This document shows, piece after piece, positions 11,641 to 24,852 of a stretch of 64,000 nt of DNA (positions within the stretch are counted from its first letter, which is position 1; every line of letters begins with the position of its first letter). The position numbers were made by a program, and so were the translations under genes. The stretch comes from Zeus faber (lineage: Eukaryota; Chordata; Actinopteri; Zeiformes; Zeidae), in assembly GCA_960531495.1 (NCBI GenBank), contig CAUIJY010000068.1:992001-1056000 (forward strand), read 5' to 3'. The notes under the pieces are model-generated. The model was not told the DNA's origin and did no database searches. It saw only the letters and a list, made by a program, of their open reading frames with translations.

Positions 11641-14448
11641 TAGGACCTGCTCAGATAGTGTAAATACTGTTATGAACTGATTTGTAACGTGAAAGTACTG
11701 TTTGCAAAAGAGTTTTTGGCACATCTAACAAGTTTTTTCTGAAATTACGAGCAGTTTCATAAAAACCTGCATGGGGGGCAAACATGGCATTTTCAGGAAA
11801 TTTAAAGACTGAAAGGATGTTTTGAGTAAAGGTTTCTGTCATGACTCTCTAGGACCTGCTCAGATAGTGTAAATACTGTTATGAACTGATTTGTAATGGG
11901 AAAGTACTGTTTGCAAAACAGTTTTTGGCACATCCAACAAGTTTTTCTGAAATTACAAGCACTTTCATAAAAACCTGCATGGATGGCAAACAAGGCATTT
12001 TCAGGCAATTTAAAGACTGAAAGGATGTTTTGAGTAAAGATTTCTGTCATGACTCTGTAGGAACTGCTCAGATAGTGTAAATACTGTTATGAACTCATTT
12101 GTTATGGGAAAGTACTGTTTGCAAAAGAGTTTTTGGCACATCTAACAAGTTTTTCTGAAATTACAAGCACTTTCATAAAAACCTGCATGGATGGCAAACA
12201 AGGCATTTTTAGGCAATTTAAAGACTGAAAGGATGTTTTGAGTAAAGGTTTCTGTCATGACTCTCTAGGACCTGCTCAGATAGTGTAAATACTGTTATGA
12301 ACTGATTTGTAATGGGAAAGTACTGTTTGCAAAAGAGTTTTTGGCACATCTAACAAGTTTTTCTGAAATTACGAGCAGTTTCATAAAAACCTGCATGGGG
12401 GGCAAACATGGCATTTTCAGGCCATTTAAAGACTGAAAGGATGTTTTGAGTAAAGGTTTCTGTCATGACTCTCTAGGACTTGCTCAGATAGTGTAAATAC
12501 TGTTATGAACTGATTTGTAATGGGAAAGTACTGTTTGCAAAACAGTTTTTGGCACATCTAACAAGTTTTTCTGAAATTACGAGCAGTTTCATAAAAACCT
12601 GCATGGGGGGCAAACATGGCATTTTCAGGCCATTTAAAGACTGAAAGGATGTTTTGGGTAAAGGTTTCTGTCATGACTCTCTAGGACTTGCTCAGATAGT
12701 GTAAATACTGTTATGAACTGATTTGTAATGGGAAAGTACTGTTTGCAAAACAGTTTTTGGCACATCTAACAAGTTTTTCTGAAATTACGAGCAGTTTCAT
12801 AAAAACCTGCATGGGTGGCAAACAAGGCATTTTCAGGCCATTTAAAGACTGAAAGGATGTTTTGAGTAAAGGTTTCTGTCATGACTCTGTAGGAACTGCT
12901 CAGATAGTGTAAATACTGTTATGAACTGATTTGTAATGGGAAAGTACTGTTTGCAAAAGAGTTTTTGGCACATCTAACAAGTTTTTCTGAAATTACGAGC
13001 AGTTTCATAAAAACCTGCATGGGTGGCAAACAAGGCATTTTCAGGCCATTTAAAGACTGAAAGGATGTTTTGAGTAAAGGTTTCTGTCATGACTCTGTAG
13101 GAACTGCTCAGATAGTGTAAATACTGTTATGAACTCATTTGTAATGGGAAAGTACTGTTTGCAGAACAGTTTTTGGCACATCTTACAATTTTTTTCTGAA
13201 ATTACGAGCATTTTCATAAAAACCTGCATGGATGGCAAACAAGGCATTTTCAGGTAATTTAAAGACTGAAAGGATGTTTTGAGTAAAGGTTTCTGTCATA
13301 AATCTGTAGGAACTGCTCAGATAGTGTAAATACTGTTATGAACTCATTTGTAATGGGAGAATACTGTTTGCAGAACAGTTTTTGGCACATCTAACAATTT
13401 TTTTCTGAAATTACGAGCATTTTCATAAAAAACTGCATGGATGGCAAACAAGGCATTTTCAGGAAATTTAAAGACTGAAAGGCTGTTTTGAGTAAAGGTT
13501 TCTGTCATGACTCGCTAGGACCTGCTCGGATAGTGTAAATACTGTAATGAACTGATTTGTAATGGGAAAGTAGTGTTTGCAAAACAGTTTTTGGCACATC
13601 TAACAAGTTTTTCTGAAATTACGAGCAGTTTCATAAAAACCTGCATGGATGGCAAACAAGGCATTTTCAGGCAATTTAAAGACTGAAAGGATGTTTTGAG
13701 TAAAGGTTTCTGTCATGACTCTCTAGGACCTGCTCAGATAGTGTAAATACTGTTATAAACTGATTTGTAATGGGAAAGTACTGTTTGCAAAAGAGTTTTT
13801 GGCACATCTAACAAGTTTTTCTGAAATTACGTGCAGTTTCATAAAAACCTGCATGGGTGGCAAACAAGGCATTTTTAGGCAATTTAAAGACTGAAAGGAT
13901 GTTTTGAGTAAAGGTTTCTGTCATGACTCTCTAGGACCTGCTCAGATAGTGTAAATACTGTTATGAACTGATTTGTAATGGGAAAGTATTGTTTGCAAAA
14001 CAGTTTTTGGCACATCTAACAAGTTTTTCTGAAATTACGAGCATTTTCATAAAAACCTGCATGGATGGCAAACAAGGCATTTTCAGGCAATTTAAAGACT
14101 GAAAGAATGTTTTGAATAAAGGTTTCTGTCATGACTCTGTAGGAACTGCTCAGATAGTGTAAATTCTGTTATGAACTCATTTGTAATTGGAAAGTACTGT
14201 TTGCAAAATAATTTTTGGCACATCTAACAAGTTTTTCTGAAATTACGAGCAGTTTCATAAAAACCTGCATGGGTGGCAAACAAGGCATTTTCAGGCCATT
14301 TAAAGACTGAAAGGATGTTTTGAGTAAAGGTTTCTGTCATGACTCTGTAGGAACTGCTCAGATAGTGTAAATACTGTTATGAACTCATTTGTAATGGGAA
14401 AGTACTGTTTGCAGAACAGTTTTTGGCACATCTTACAATTTTTTTCTG
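11641..14448 (+). repeat. Mixed monomers with a 1,250-bp hexamer echo
   Basis: About 13 monomers. The stretch 12,966-13,425 reappears at 14,216-14,675 with an offset of 1,250 bp (six monomers plus 2), including the markers CAGGTAATTT and GGGAGAATACTG. Between the echoes are private variants such as GACTCGCTAGG, CTCGGATAG and ACTGTAATGAAC near 13,510-13,550. A close relative of that unusual monomer is found once more at about 38,500-38,740. No gene is seen. Confidence 0.75.
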
Positions 14449-16240
14449 AAATTACGAGCATTTTCATAAAAACCTGCATGGATGGCAAACAAGGCATTTT
14501 CAGGTAATTTAAAGACTGAAAGGATGTTTTGAGTAAAGGTTTCTGTCATAAATCTGTAGGAACTGCTCAGATAGTGTAAATACTGTTATGAACTCATTTG
14601 TAATGGGAGAATACTGTTTGCAGAACAGTTTTTGGCACATCTAACAATTTTTTTCTGAAATTACGAGCATTTTCATAAAAACCTGCATGGATGGCAAACA
14701 AGGCATTTTCAGGCAATTTAAAGACTGAAAGAATGTTTTGAATAAAGGTTTCTGTCATGACTCTGTAGGAACTGCTCAGATAGTGTAAATTCTGTTATGA
14801 ACTCATTTGTAATTGGAAAGTACTGTTTGCAAAATAATTTTTGGCACATCTCACAAGTTTTTCTGAAATTACAAGCACTTTCATAAAAACCTGCATGGAT
14901 GGCAAACAAGGCATTTTTAGGCAATTTAAAGACTGAAAGGATGTTTTGAGTAAAGGTTTCTGTCATGACTCTCTAGGACCTGCTCAGATAGTGTAAATAC
15001 TGTTATGAACTGATTTGTAATGGGAAAGTACTGTTTGCAAAAGAGTTTTTGGCACATCTAACAAGTTTTTCTGAAATTACGAGCAGTTTCATAAAAACCT
15101 GCATGGGGGGCAAACATGGCATTTTCAGGCCATTTAAAGACTGAAAGGATGTTTTGAGTAAAGGTTTCTGTCATGACTCTCTAGGACTTGCTCAGATAGT
15201 GTAAATACTGTTATGAACTGATTTGTAATGGGAAAGTACTGTTTGCAAAACAGTTTTTGGCACATCTAACAAGTTTTTCTGAAATTACGAGCAGTTTCAT
15301 AAAAACCTGCATTGGGGGCAAACATGGCATTTTCAGGCCATTTAAAGACTGAAAGGATGTTTTGAGTAAAGGTTTCTGTCATGACTGTCTAGGACCTGCT
15401 CAGATAGTGTAAATACTGTTATGAACTGATTTGTAATGGGAAAGTACTGTTTGCAAAATAGTTTTTGGCACATCTTACAATTTTTTTCTGAAATTACGAG
15501 CATTTTCATAAAAACCTGCATGGATGGCAAACAAGGCATTTTCAGGCAATTTAAAGACTGAAAGGATGTTTTGAGTAAAGGTTTCTGTCATGACTCTCTA
15601 GGACCTGCTCAGATAGTGTAAATACTGTTATGAACTGATTTGTAATGGGAAAGTTCTGTTTGCAAAAGAGTTTTTGGCACATCTAACAAGTTTTTCTGAA
15701 ATTACGAGCAGTTTCATAAAAACCTGCATGGATGGCAACCAAGGCATTTTCAGGCAATTTAAAGACTGAAAGGATGTTTTGAGTAAAGGTTTCTGTCATG
15801 ACTCTCTAGGACCTGCTCAGATAGTGTAAATACTGTTATGAACTGATTTGTAATGGGAAAGTATTGTTTGCAAAACAGTTTTTGGCACATCTAACAAGTT
15901 TTTCTGAAATTACGAGCATTTTCATAAAAACCTGCATGGATGGCAAACAAGGCATTTTCAGGCAATTTAAAGACTGAAAGAATGTTTTGAATAAAGGTTT
16001 CTGTCATGACTCTGTAGGAACTGCTCAGATAGTGTAAATACTGTTATGAACTCATTTGTAATTGGAAAGTACTGTTTGCAAAATAATTTTTGGCACATCT
16101 AACAAGTTTTTCTGAAATTACAAGCACTTTCATAAAAACCTGCATGGATGGCAAACAAGGCATTTTTAGGCAATTTAAAGACTGAAAGGATGTTTTGAGT
16201 AAAGGTTTCTGTCATGACTCTCTAGGACCTGCTCAGATAG

Positions 16241-16448
16241 TGTAAATACTGTTATAAACTGGTTTGTAATGGGAAAGTACTGTTTGCAAAAGAGTTTTTG
16301 GCACATCTAACAAGTTTTTCTGAAATTACGTGCAGTTTCATAAAAACCTGCATGGGTGGCAAACAAGGCATTTTTAGGCAATTTAAAGACTGAAAGGATG
16401 TTTTGAGTAAAGGTTTCTGTCATGACTCTCTAGGACCTGCTCAGATAG
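16241..16448 (+). repeat. Monomer type H (TTATAAACTGGTTTG type)
   Basis: Recognised by TTATAAACTGGTTTG near the monomer start, where others have TTATGAACTGATTTG, then AAAAGAG, CGTGCAG and TTTTTAGGC. A sub-variant with CACATCCAAC (for example 18,329-18,503) marks a branch that always leads into the AGTCAG junction. Type H is confined to about 16,200-37,440, so it is a regional marker. Confidence 0.8.
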
Positions 16449-17072
16449 TGTAAATACTGTTATGAACTGATTTGTAATGGGAAAGTATTGTTTGCAAAAC
16501 AGTTTTTGGCACATCTAACAAGTTTTTCTGAAATTACAAGCATTTTCATAAAAACCTGCATGGATGGCAAACAAGGCATTTTCAGGCAATTTAAAGACTG
16601 AAAGAATGTTTTGAATAAAGGTTTCTGTCATGACTCTGTAGGAACTGCTCAGATAGTGTAAATACTGTTATGAACTCATTTGTAATTGGAAAGTACTGTT
16701 TGCAAAATAATTTTTGGCACATCTAACAAGTTTTTCTGAAATTACAAGCACTTTCATAAAAACCTGCATGGATGGCAAACAAGGCATTTTTAGGCAATTT
16801 AAAGACTGAAAGGATGTTTTGAGTAAAGGTTTCTGTCATGACTCTCTAGGACCTGCTCAGATAGTGTAAATACTGTTGTGAACTGATTTGTAATGGGAAA
16901 GTACTGTTTGCAAAAGAGTTTTTGGCACATCTAACAAGTTTTTCTGAAATTACGAGCAGTTTCATAAAAACCTGCATGGGGGGCAAACATGGCATTTTCA
17001 GGCCATTTAAAGACTGAAAGGATGTTTTGAGTAAAGGTTTCTGTCATGACTCTCTAGGACTTAGTCAGATAG

Positions 17073-17280
17073 TGTAAATACTGTTATGAACTGATTTGTA
17101 ATGGGAAAGTACTGTTTGCAAAACAGTTTTTGGCACATCTAACAAGTTTTTCTGAAATTACGAGCAGTTTCATAAAAACCTGCTTGGGGGGCAAACATGG
17201 CATTTTCAGGCCATTTAAAGACTGAAAGGATGTTTTGAGTAAAGGTTTCTGTCATGACTCTCTAGGACTTGCTCAGATAG
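17073..17280 (+). repeat. Monomer type I (CCTGCTTGGGGGG, preceded by TTAGTCAG)
   Basis: It begins just after a monomer whose end reads GGACTTAGTCAG in place of GGACTTGCTCAG, and carries CCTGCTTGGGGGGC where related monomers have CCTGCATGGGGGGC. The marker pair repeats 14 more times to 38,071, although the last following monomer has reverted to CCTGCATGG. It serves as a landmark for block copying in regions 2 and 3. Confidence 0.85.
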
Positions 17281-19650
17281 TGTAAATACTGTTATGAACT
17301 GATTTGTAATGGGAAAGTACTGTTTGCAAAACAGTTTTTGGCACATCTAACAAGTTTTTCTGAAATTACGTGCAGTTTCATAAAAACCTGCATGGATGGC
17401 AAACAAGGCATTTTCAGGAAATTTAAAGACCGAAAGAATGTTTTGAGTAAAGGTTTCTGTCATGACTCTGTAGGAACTGCTCAGATAGTGTAAATACTGT
17501 TATGAACTGATTTGTAATGGGAAAGTACTGTTTGCAAAAGAGTTTTTGGCACATCTAACAAGTTTTTCTGAAATTACGTGCAGTTTCATAAAAACCTGCA
17601 TGGGTGGCAAACAAGGCATTTTCAGGCAATTTAAAGACTGAAAGGATATTTTGAGTAAAGGTTTCTGTCATGACTCTGTAGGACCTGCTCAGATAGTGTA
17701 AATACTGTTATGAACTGATTTGTAATGGGAAAGTACTGTTTGCAAAAGAGTTTTTGGCACATCTAACAAGTTTTTCTGAAATTACGAGCAGTTTCATAAA
17801 AACCTGCATGGGTGGCAAACAAGGCATTTTCAGGCAATTTAAAGACTGAAAGGATGTTTTGAGAAAAGGTTTCTGTCATAACTCTCTAGGACCTGCTCAG
17901 ATAGTGTAAATACTGTTATGAACTGATTTGTAATGGGAAAGTATTGTTTGCAAAACAGTTTTTGGCACATCTAACAAGTTTTTCTGAAATTACGAGCATT
18001 TTCATAAAAACCTGCATGGATGGCAAACAAGGCATTTTCAGGCAATTTAAAGACTGAAAGAATGTTTTGAATAAAGGTTTCTGTCATGACTCTGTAGGAA
18101 CTGCTCAGATAGTGTAAATACTGTTATGAACTCATTTGTAATTGGAAAGTACTGTTTGCAAAATAATTTTTGGCACATCTAACAAGTTTTTTTGAAATTA
18201 CAAGCACTTTCATAAAAACCTGCATGGATGGCAAACAAGGCATTTATAGGCAATTTAAAGACTGAAAGGATGTTTTGAGTAAAGGTTTCTGTCATGACTC
18301 TCTAGGACCTGCTCAGATAGTGTAAATACTGTTATAAACTGGTTTGTAATGGGAAAGTACTGTTTGCAAAAGAGTTTTTGGCACATCCAACAAGTTTTTC
18401 TGAAATTACGTGCAGTTTCATAAAAACCTGCATGGGTGGCAAACAAGGCATTTTTAGGCAATTTAAAGACTGAAAGGATGTTTTGAGTAAAGGTTTCTGT
18501 CATGACTCTCTAGGACTTAGTCAGATAGTGTAAATACTGTTATGAACTGATTTGTAATGGGAAAGTACTGTTTGCAAAACAGTTTTTGGCACATCTAACA
18601 AGTTTTTCTGAAATTACGAGCAGTTTCATAAAAACCTGCTTGGGGGGCAAACATGGCATTTTCAGGCCATTTAAAGACTGAAAGGATGTTTTGAGTAAAG
18701 GTTTCTGTCATGACTCTCTAGGACTTGCTCAGATAGTGTAAATACTGTTATGAACTGATTTGTAATGGGAAAGTACTGTTTGCAAAAGAGTTTTTGGCAC
18801 ATCTAACAAGTTTTTCTGAAATTACGTGCAGTTTCATAAAAACCTGCATGGGTGGCAAACAAGGCATTTTCAGGCAATTTAAAGACTGAAAGGATATTTT
18901 GAGTAAAGGTTTCTGTCATGACTCTGTAGGACCTGCTCAGATAGTGTAAATACTGTTATGAACTGATTTGTAATGGGAAAGTACTGTTTGCAAAAGAGTT
19001 TTTGGCACATCTAACAAGTTTTTCTGAAATTACGAGCAGTTTCATAAAAACCTGCATGGGGGGCAAACATGGCATTTTCAGGCCATTTAAAGACTGAAAG
19101 GATGTTTTGAGTAAAGGTTTCTGTCATGACTCTCTAGGACTTAGTCAGATAGTGTAAATACTGTTATGAACTGATTTGTAATGGGAAAGTACTGTTTGCA
19201 AAACAGTTTTTGGCACATCTAACAAGTTTTTCTGAAATTACGAGCAGTTTCATAAAAACCTGCTTGGGGGGCAAACATGGCATTTTCAGGCCATTTAAAG
19301 ACTGAAAGGATGTTTTGAGTAAAGGTTTCTGTCATGACTCTCTAGGACTTGCTCAGATAGTGTAAATACTGTTATGAACTGATTTGTAATGGGAAAGTAC
19401 TGTTTGCAAAACAGTTTTTGGCACATCTAACAAGTTTTTCTGAAATTACGTGCAGTTTCATAAAAACCTGCATGGATGGCAAACAAGGCATTTTCAGGAA
19501 ATTTAAAGACCGAAAGAATGTTTTGAGTAAAGGTTTCTGTCATGACTCTGTAGGAACTGCTCAGATAGTGTAAATACTGTTATGAACTGATTTGTAATGG
19601 GAAAGTACTGTTTGCAAAAGAGTTTTTGGCACATCTAACAAGTTTTTCTG

Positions 19651-22600
19651 AAATTACGAGCATTTTCATAAAAACCTGCATGGATGGCAAACAAGGCATT
19701 TTCAGGTAATTTAAAGACTGAAAGGATGTTTTGAGTAAAGGTTTCTGTCATAAATCTGTAGGAACTGCTCAGATAGTGTAAATACTGTTATGAACTCATT
19801 TGTAATGGGAGAATACTGTTTGCAGAACAGTTTTTGGCACATCTAACAATTTTTTTCTGAAATTACGAGCATTTTCATAAAAACCTGCATGGATGGCAAA
19901 CAAGGCATTTTCAGGCAATTTAAAGACTGAAAGAATGTTTTGAATAAAGGTTTCTGTCATGACTCTGTAGGAACTGCTCAGATAGTGTAAATTCTGTTAT
20001 GAACTCATTTGTAATTGGAAAGTACTGTTTGCAAAATAATTTTTGGCACATCTCACAAGTTTTTCTGAAATTACAAGCACTTTCATAAAAACCTGCATGG
20101 ATGGCAAACAAGGCATTTTTAGGCAATTTAAAGACTGAAAGGATGTTTTGAGTAAAGGTTTCTGTCATGACTCTCTAGGACCTGCTCAGATAGTGTAAAT
20201 ACTGTTATGAACTGATTTGTAATGGGAAAGTACTGTTTGCAAAAGAGTTTTTGGCACATCTAACAAGTTTTTCTGAAATTACGAGCAGTTTCATAAAAAC
20301 CTGCATGGGGGGCAAACATGGCATTTTCAGGCCATTTAAAGACTGAAAGGATGTTTTGAGTAAAGGTTTCTGTCATGACTCTCTAGGACTTGCTCAGATA
20401 GTGTAAATACTGTTATGAACTGATTTGTAATGGGAAAGTACTGTTTGCAAAACAGTTTTTGGCACATCTAACAAGTTTTTCTGAAATTACGAGCAGTTTC
20501 ATAAAAACCTGCATTGGGGGCAAACATGGCATTTTCAGGCCATTTAAAGACTGAAAGGATGTTTTGAGTAAAGGTTTCTGTCATGACTGTCTAGGACCTG
20601 CTCAGATAGTGTAAATACTGTTATGAACTGATTTGTAATGGGAAAGTACTGTTTGCAAAATAGTTTTTGGCACATCTTACAATTTTTTTCTGAAATTACG
20701 AGCATTTTCATAAAAACCTGCATGGATGGCAAACAAGGCATTTTCAGGCAATTTAAAGACTGAAAGGATGTTTTGAGTAAAGGTTTCTGTCATGACTCTC
20801 TAGGACCTGCTCAGATAGTGTAAATACTGTTATGAACTGATTTGTAATGGGAAAGTTCTGTTTGCAAAAGAGTTTTTGGCACATCTAACAAGTTTTTCTG
20901 AAATTACGAGCAGTTTCATAAAAACCTGCATGGATGGCAACCAAGGCATTTTCAGGCAATTTAAAGACTGAAAGGATGTTTTGAGTAAAGGTTTCTGTCA
21001 TGACTCTCTAGGACCTGCTCAGATAGTGTAAATACTGTTATGAACTGATTTGTAATGGGAAAGTATTGTTTGCAAAACAGTTTTTGGCACATCTAACAAG
21101 TTTTTCTGAAATTACGAGCATTTTCATAAAAACCTGCATGGATGGCAAACAAGGCATTTTCAGGCAATTTAAAGACTGAAAGAATGTTTTGAATAAAGGT
21201 TTCTGTCATGACTCTGTAGGAACTGCTCAGATAGTGTAAATACTGTTATGAACTCATTTGTAATTGGAAAGTACTGTTTGCAAAATAATTTTTGGCACAT
21301 CTAACAAGTTTTTCTGAAATTACAAGCACTTTCATAAAAACCTGCATGGATGGCAAACAAGGCATTTTTAGGCAATTTAAAGACTGAAAGGATGTTTTGA
21401 GTAAAGGTTTCTGTCATGACTCTCTAGGACCTGCTCAGATAGTGTAAATACTGTTATAAACTGGTTTGTAATGGGAAAGTACTGTTTGCAAAAGAGTTTT
21501 TGGCACATCTAACAAGTTTTTCTGAAATTACGTGCAGTTTCATAAAAACCTGCATGGGTGGCAAACAAGGCATTTTTAGGCAATTTAAAGACTGAAAGGA
21601 TGTTTTGAGTAAAGGTTTCTGTCATGACTCTCTAGGACCTGCTCAGATAGTGTAAATACTGTTATGAACTGATTTGTAATGGGAAAGTATTGTTTGCAAA
21701 ACAGTTTTTGGCACATCTAACAAGTTTTTCTGAAATTACAAGCATTTTCATAAAAACCTGCATGGATGGCAAACAAGGCATTTTCAGGCAATTTAAAGAC
21801 TGAAAGAATGTTTTGAATAAAGGTTTCTGTCATGACTCTGTAGGAACTGCTCAGATAGTGTAAATACTGTTATGAACTCATTTGTAATTGGAAAGTACTG
21901 TTTGCAAAATAATTTTTGGCACATCTAACAAGTTTTTCTGAAATTACAAGCACTTTCATAAAAACCTGCATGGATGGCAAACAAGGCATTTTTAGGCAAT
22001 TTAAAGACTGAAAGGATGTTTTGAGTAAAGGTTTCTGTCATGACTCTCTAGGACCTGCTCAGATAGTGTAAATACTGTTGTGAACTGATTTGTAATGGGA
22101 AAGTACTGTTTGCAAAAGAGTTTTTGGCACATCTAACAAGTTTTTCTGAAATTACGAGCAGTTTCATAAAAACCTGCATGGGGGGCAAACATGGCATTTT
22201 CAGGCCATTTAAAGACTGAAAGGATGTTTTGAGTAAAGGTTTCTGTCATGACTCTCTAGGACTTAGTCAGATAGTGTAAATACTGTTATGAACTGATTTG
22301 TAATGGGAAAGTACTGTTTGCAAAACAGTTTTTGGCACATCTAACAAGTTTTTCTGAAATTACGAGCAGTTTCATAAAAACCTGCTTGGGGGGCAAACAT
22401 GGCATTTTCAGGCCATTTAAAGACTGAAAGGATGTTTTGAGTAAAGGTTTCTGTCATGACTCTCTAGGACTTGCTCAGATAGTGTAAATACTGTTATGAA
22501 CTGATTTGTAATGGGAAAGTACTGTTTGCAAAACAGTTTTTGGCACATCTAACAAGTTTTTCTGAAATTACGTGCAGTTTCATAAAAACCTGCATGGATG

Positions 22601-24852
22601 GCAAACAAGGCATTTTCAGGAAATTTAAAGACCGAAAGAATGTTTTGAGTAAAGGTTTCTGTCATGACTCTGTAGGAACTGCTCAGATAGTGTAAATACT
22701 GTTATGAACTGATTTGTAATGGGAAAGTACTGTTTGCAAAAGAGTTTTTGGCACATCTAACAAGTTTTTCTGAAATTACGTGCAGTTTCATAAAAACCTG
22801 CATGGGTGGCAAACAAGGCATTTTCAGGCAATTTAAAGACTGAAAGGATATTTTGAGTAAAGGTTTCTGTCATGACTCTGTAGGACCTGCTCAGATAGTG
22901 TAAATACTGTTATGAACTGATTTGTAATGGGAAAGTACTGTTTGCAAAAGAGTTTTTGGCACATCTAACAAGTTTTTCTGAAATTACGAGCAGTTTCATA
23001 AAAACCTGCATGGGTGGCAAACAAGGCATTTTCAGGCAATTTAAAGACTGAAAGGATGTTTTGAGAAAAGGTTTCTGTCATAACTCTCTAGGACCTGCTC
23101 AGATAGTGTAAATACTGTTATGAACTGATTTGTAATGGGAAAGTATTGTTTGCAAAACAGTTTTTGGCACATCTAACAAGTTTTTCTGAAATTACGAGCA
23201 TTTTCATAAAAACCTGCATGGATGGCAAACAAGGCATTTTCAGGCAATTTAAAGACTGAAAGAATGTTTTGAATAAAGGTTTCTGTCATGACTCTGTAGG
23301 AACTGCTCAGATAGTGTAAATACTGTTATGAACTCATTTGTAATTGGAAAGTACTGTTTGCAAAATAATTTTTGGCACATCTAACAAGTTTTTTTGAAAT
23401 TACAAGCACTTTCATAAAAACCTGCATGGATGGCAAACAAGGCATTTTTAGGCAATTTAAAGACTGAAAGGATGTTTTGAGTAAAGGTTTCTGTCATGAC
23501 TCTCTAGGACCTGCTCAGATAGTGTAAATACTGTTATAAACTGGTTTGTAATGGGAAAGTACTGTTTGCAAAAGAGTTTTTGGCACATCCAACAAGTTTT
23601 TCTGAAATTACGTGCAGTTTCATAAAAACCTGCATGGGTGGCAAACAAGGCATTTTTAGGCAATTTAAAGACTGAAAGGATGTTTTGAGTAAAGGTTTCT
23701 GTCATGACTCTCTAGGACTTAGTCAGATAGTGTAAATACTGTTATGAACTGATTTGTAATGGGAAAGTACTGTTTGCAAAACAGTTTTTGGCACATCTAA
23801 CAAGTTTTTCTGAAATTACGAGCAGTTTCATAAAAACCTGCTTGGGGGGCAAACATGGCATTTTCAGGCCATTTAAAGACTGAAAGGATGTTTTGAGTAA
23901 AGGTTTCTGTCATGACTCTCTAGGACTTGCTCAGATAGTGTAAATACTGTTATGAACTGATTTGTAATGGGAAAGTACTGTTTGCAAAAGAGTTTTTGGC
24001 ACATCTAACAAGTTTTTCTGAAATTACGTGCAGTTTCATAAAAACCTGCATGGGTGGCAAACAAGGCATTTTCAGGCAATTTAAAGACTGAAAGGATATT
24101 TTGAGTAAAGGTTTCTGTCATGACTCTGTAGGACCTGCTCAGATAGTGTAAATACTGTTATGAACTGATTTGTAATGGGAAAGTACTGTTTGCAAAAGAG
24201 TTTTTGGCACATCTAACAAGTTTTTCTGAAATTACGAGCAGTTTCATAAAAACCTGCATGGGGGGCAAACATGGCATTTTCAGGCCATTTAAAGACTGAA
24301 AGGATGTTTTGAGTAAAGGTTTCTGTCATGACTCTCTAGGACTTAGTCAGATAGTGTAAATACTGTTATGAACTGATTTGTAATGGGAAAGTACTGTTTG
24401 CAAAACAGTTTTTGGCACATCTAACAAGTTTTTCTGAAATTACGAGCAGTTTCATAAAAACCTGCTTGGGGGGCAAACATGGCATTTTCAGGCCATTTAA
24501 AGACTGAAAGGAAGTTTTGAGTAAAGGTTTCTGTCATGACTCTCTAGGACTTGCTCAGATAGTGTAAATACTGTTATGAACTGATTTGTAATGGGAAAGT
24601 ACTGTTTGCAAAACAGTTTTTGGCACATCTAACAAGTTTTTCTGAAATTACGTGCAGTTTCATAAAAACCTGCATGGATGGCAAACAAGGCATTTTCAGG
24701 AAATTTAAAGACCGAAAGAATGTTTTGAGTAAAGGTTTCTGTCATGACTCTGTAGGAACTGCTCAGATAGTGTAAATACTGTTATGAACTGATTTGTAAT
24801 GGGAAAGTACTGTTTGCAAAAGAGTTTTTGGCACATCTAACAAGTTTTTCTG
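19651..24852 (+). repeat. 5,202-bp block (25 monomers), tandem copy 2
   Basis: This is the second copy of the preceding block and starts inside a hybrid monomer at about 19,570-19,778. The front half (AAAAGAG, CTAACAAG) continues the end of copy 1. The back half (CGAGCATTTTC, CAGGTAATTT) matches 14,449 onward. The switch lies within the shared 15 bases at 19,644-19,658. The match to copy 1 ends near 24,850, where this copy continues with CGTGCAG as in the ordinary parent monomer. That is the expected structure of a simple tandem duplication by unequal exchange. Confidence 0.9.

Larger units (their letters stand above)
14449..19650 (+). repeat. 5,202-bp block (25 monomers), tandem copy 1
   Basis: This block matches the next 5,202 bp nearly base for base. 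Markers at a constant offset include GGGAGAATACTG, CTGCATTGGGGGC (about 15,308 and 20,510), GACTGTCTAGG, GGGAAAGTTCTG (about 15,650 and 20,852), TTGTGAACTG (about 16,877 and 22,079), TTAGTCAG (17,061 and 22,263) and the TTTTTTTGAAATT variant (about 18,187 and 23,389). The single differences I noticed are CATTTATAGG at 18,241 against CATTTTTAGG at 23,443, and GGATGTTTT against GGAAGTTTT near 24,510. Two 209-bp monomers in the block explain the extra 2 bp over 25 x 208. Confidence 0.9.
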
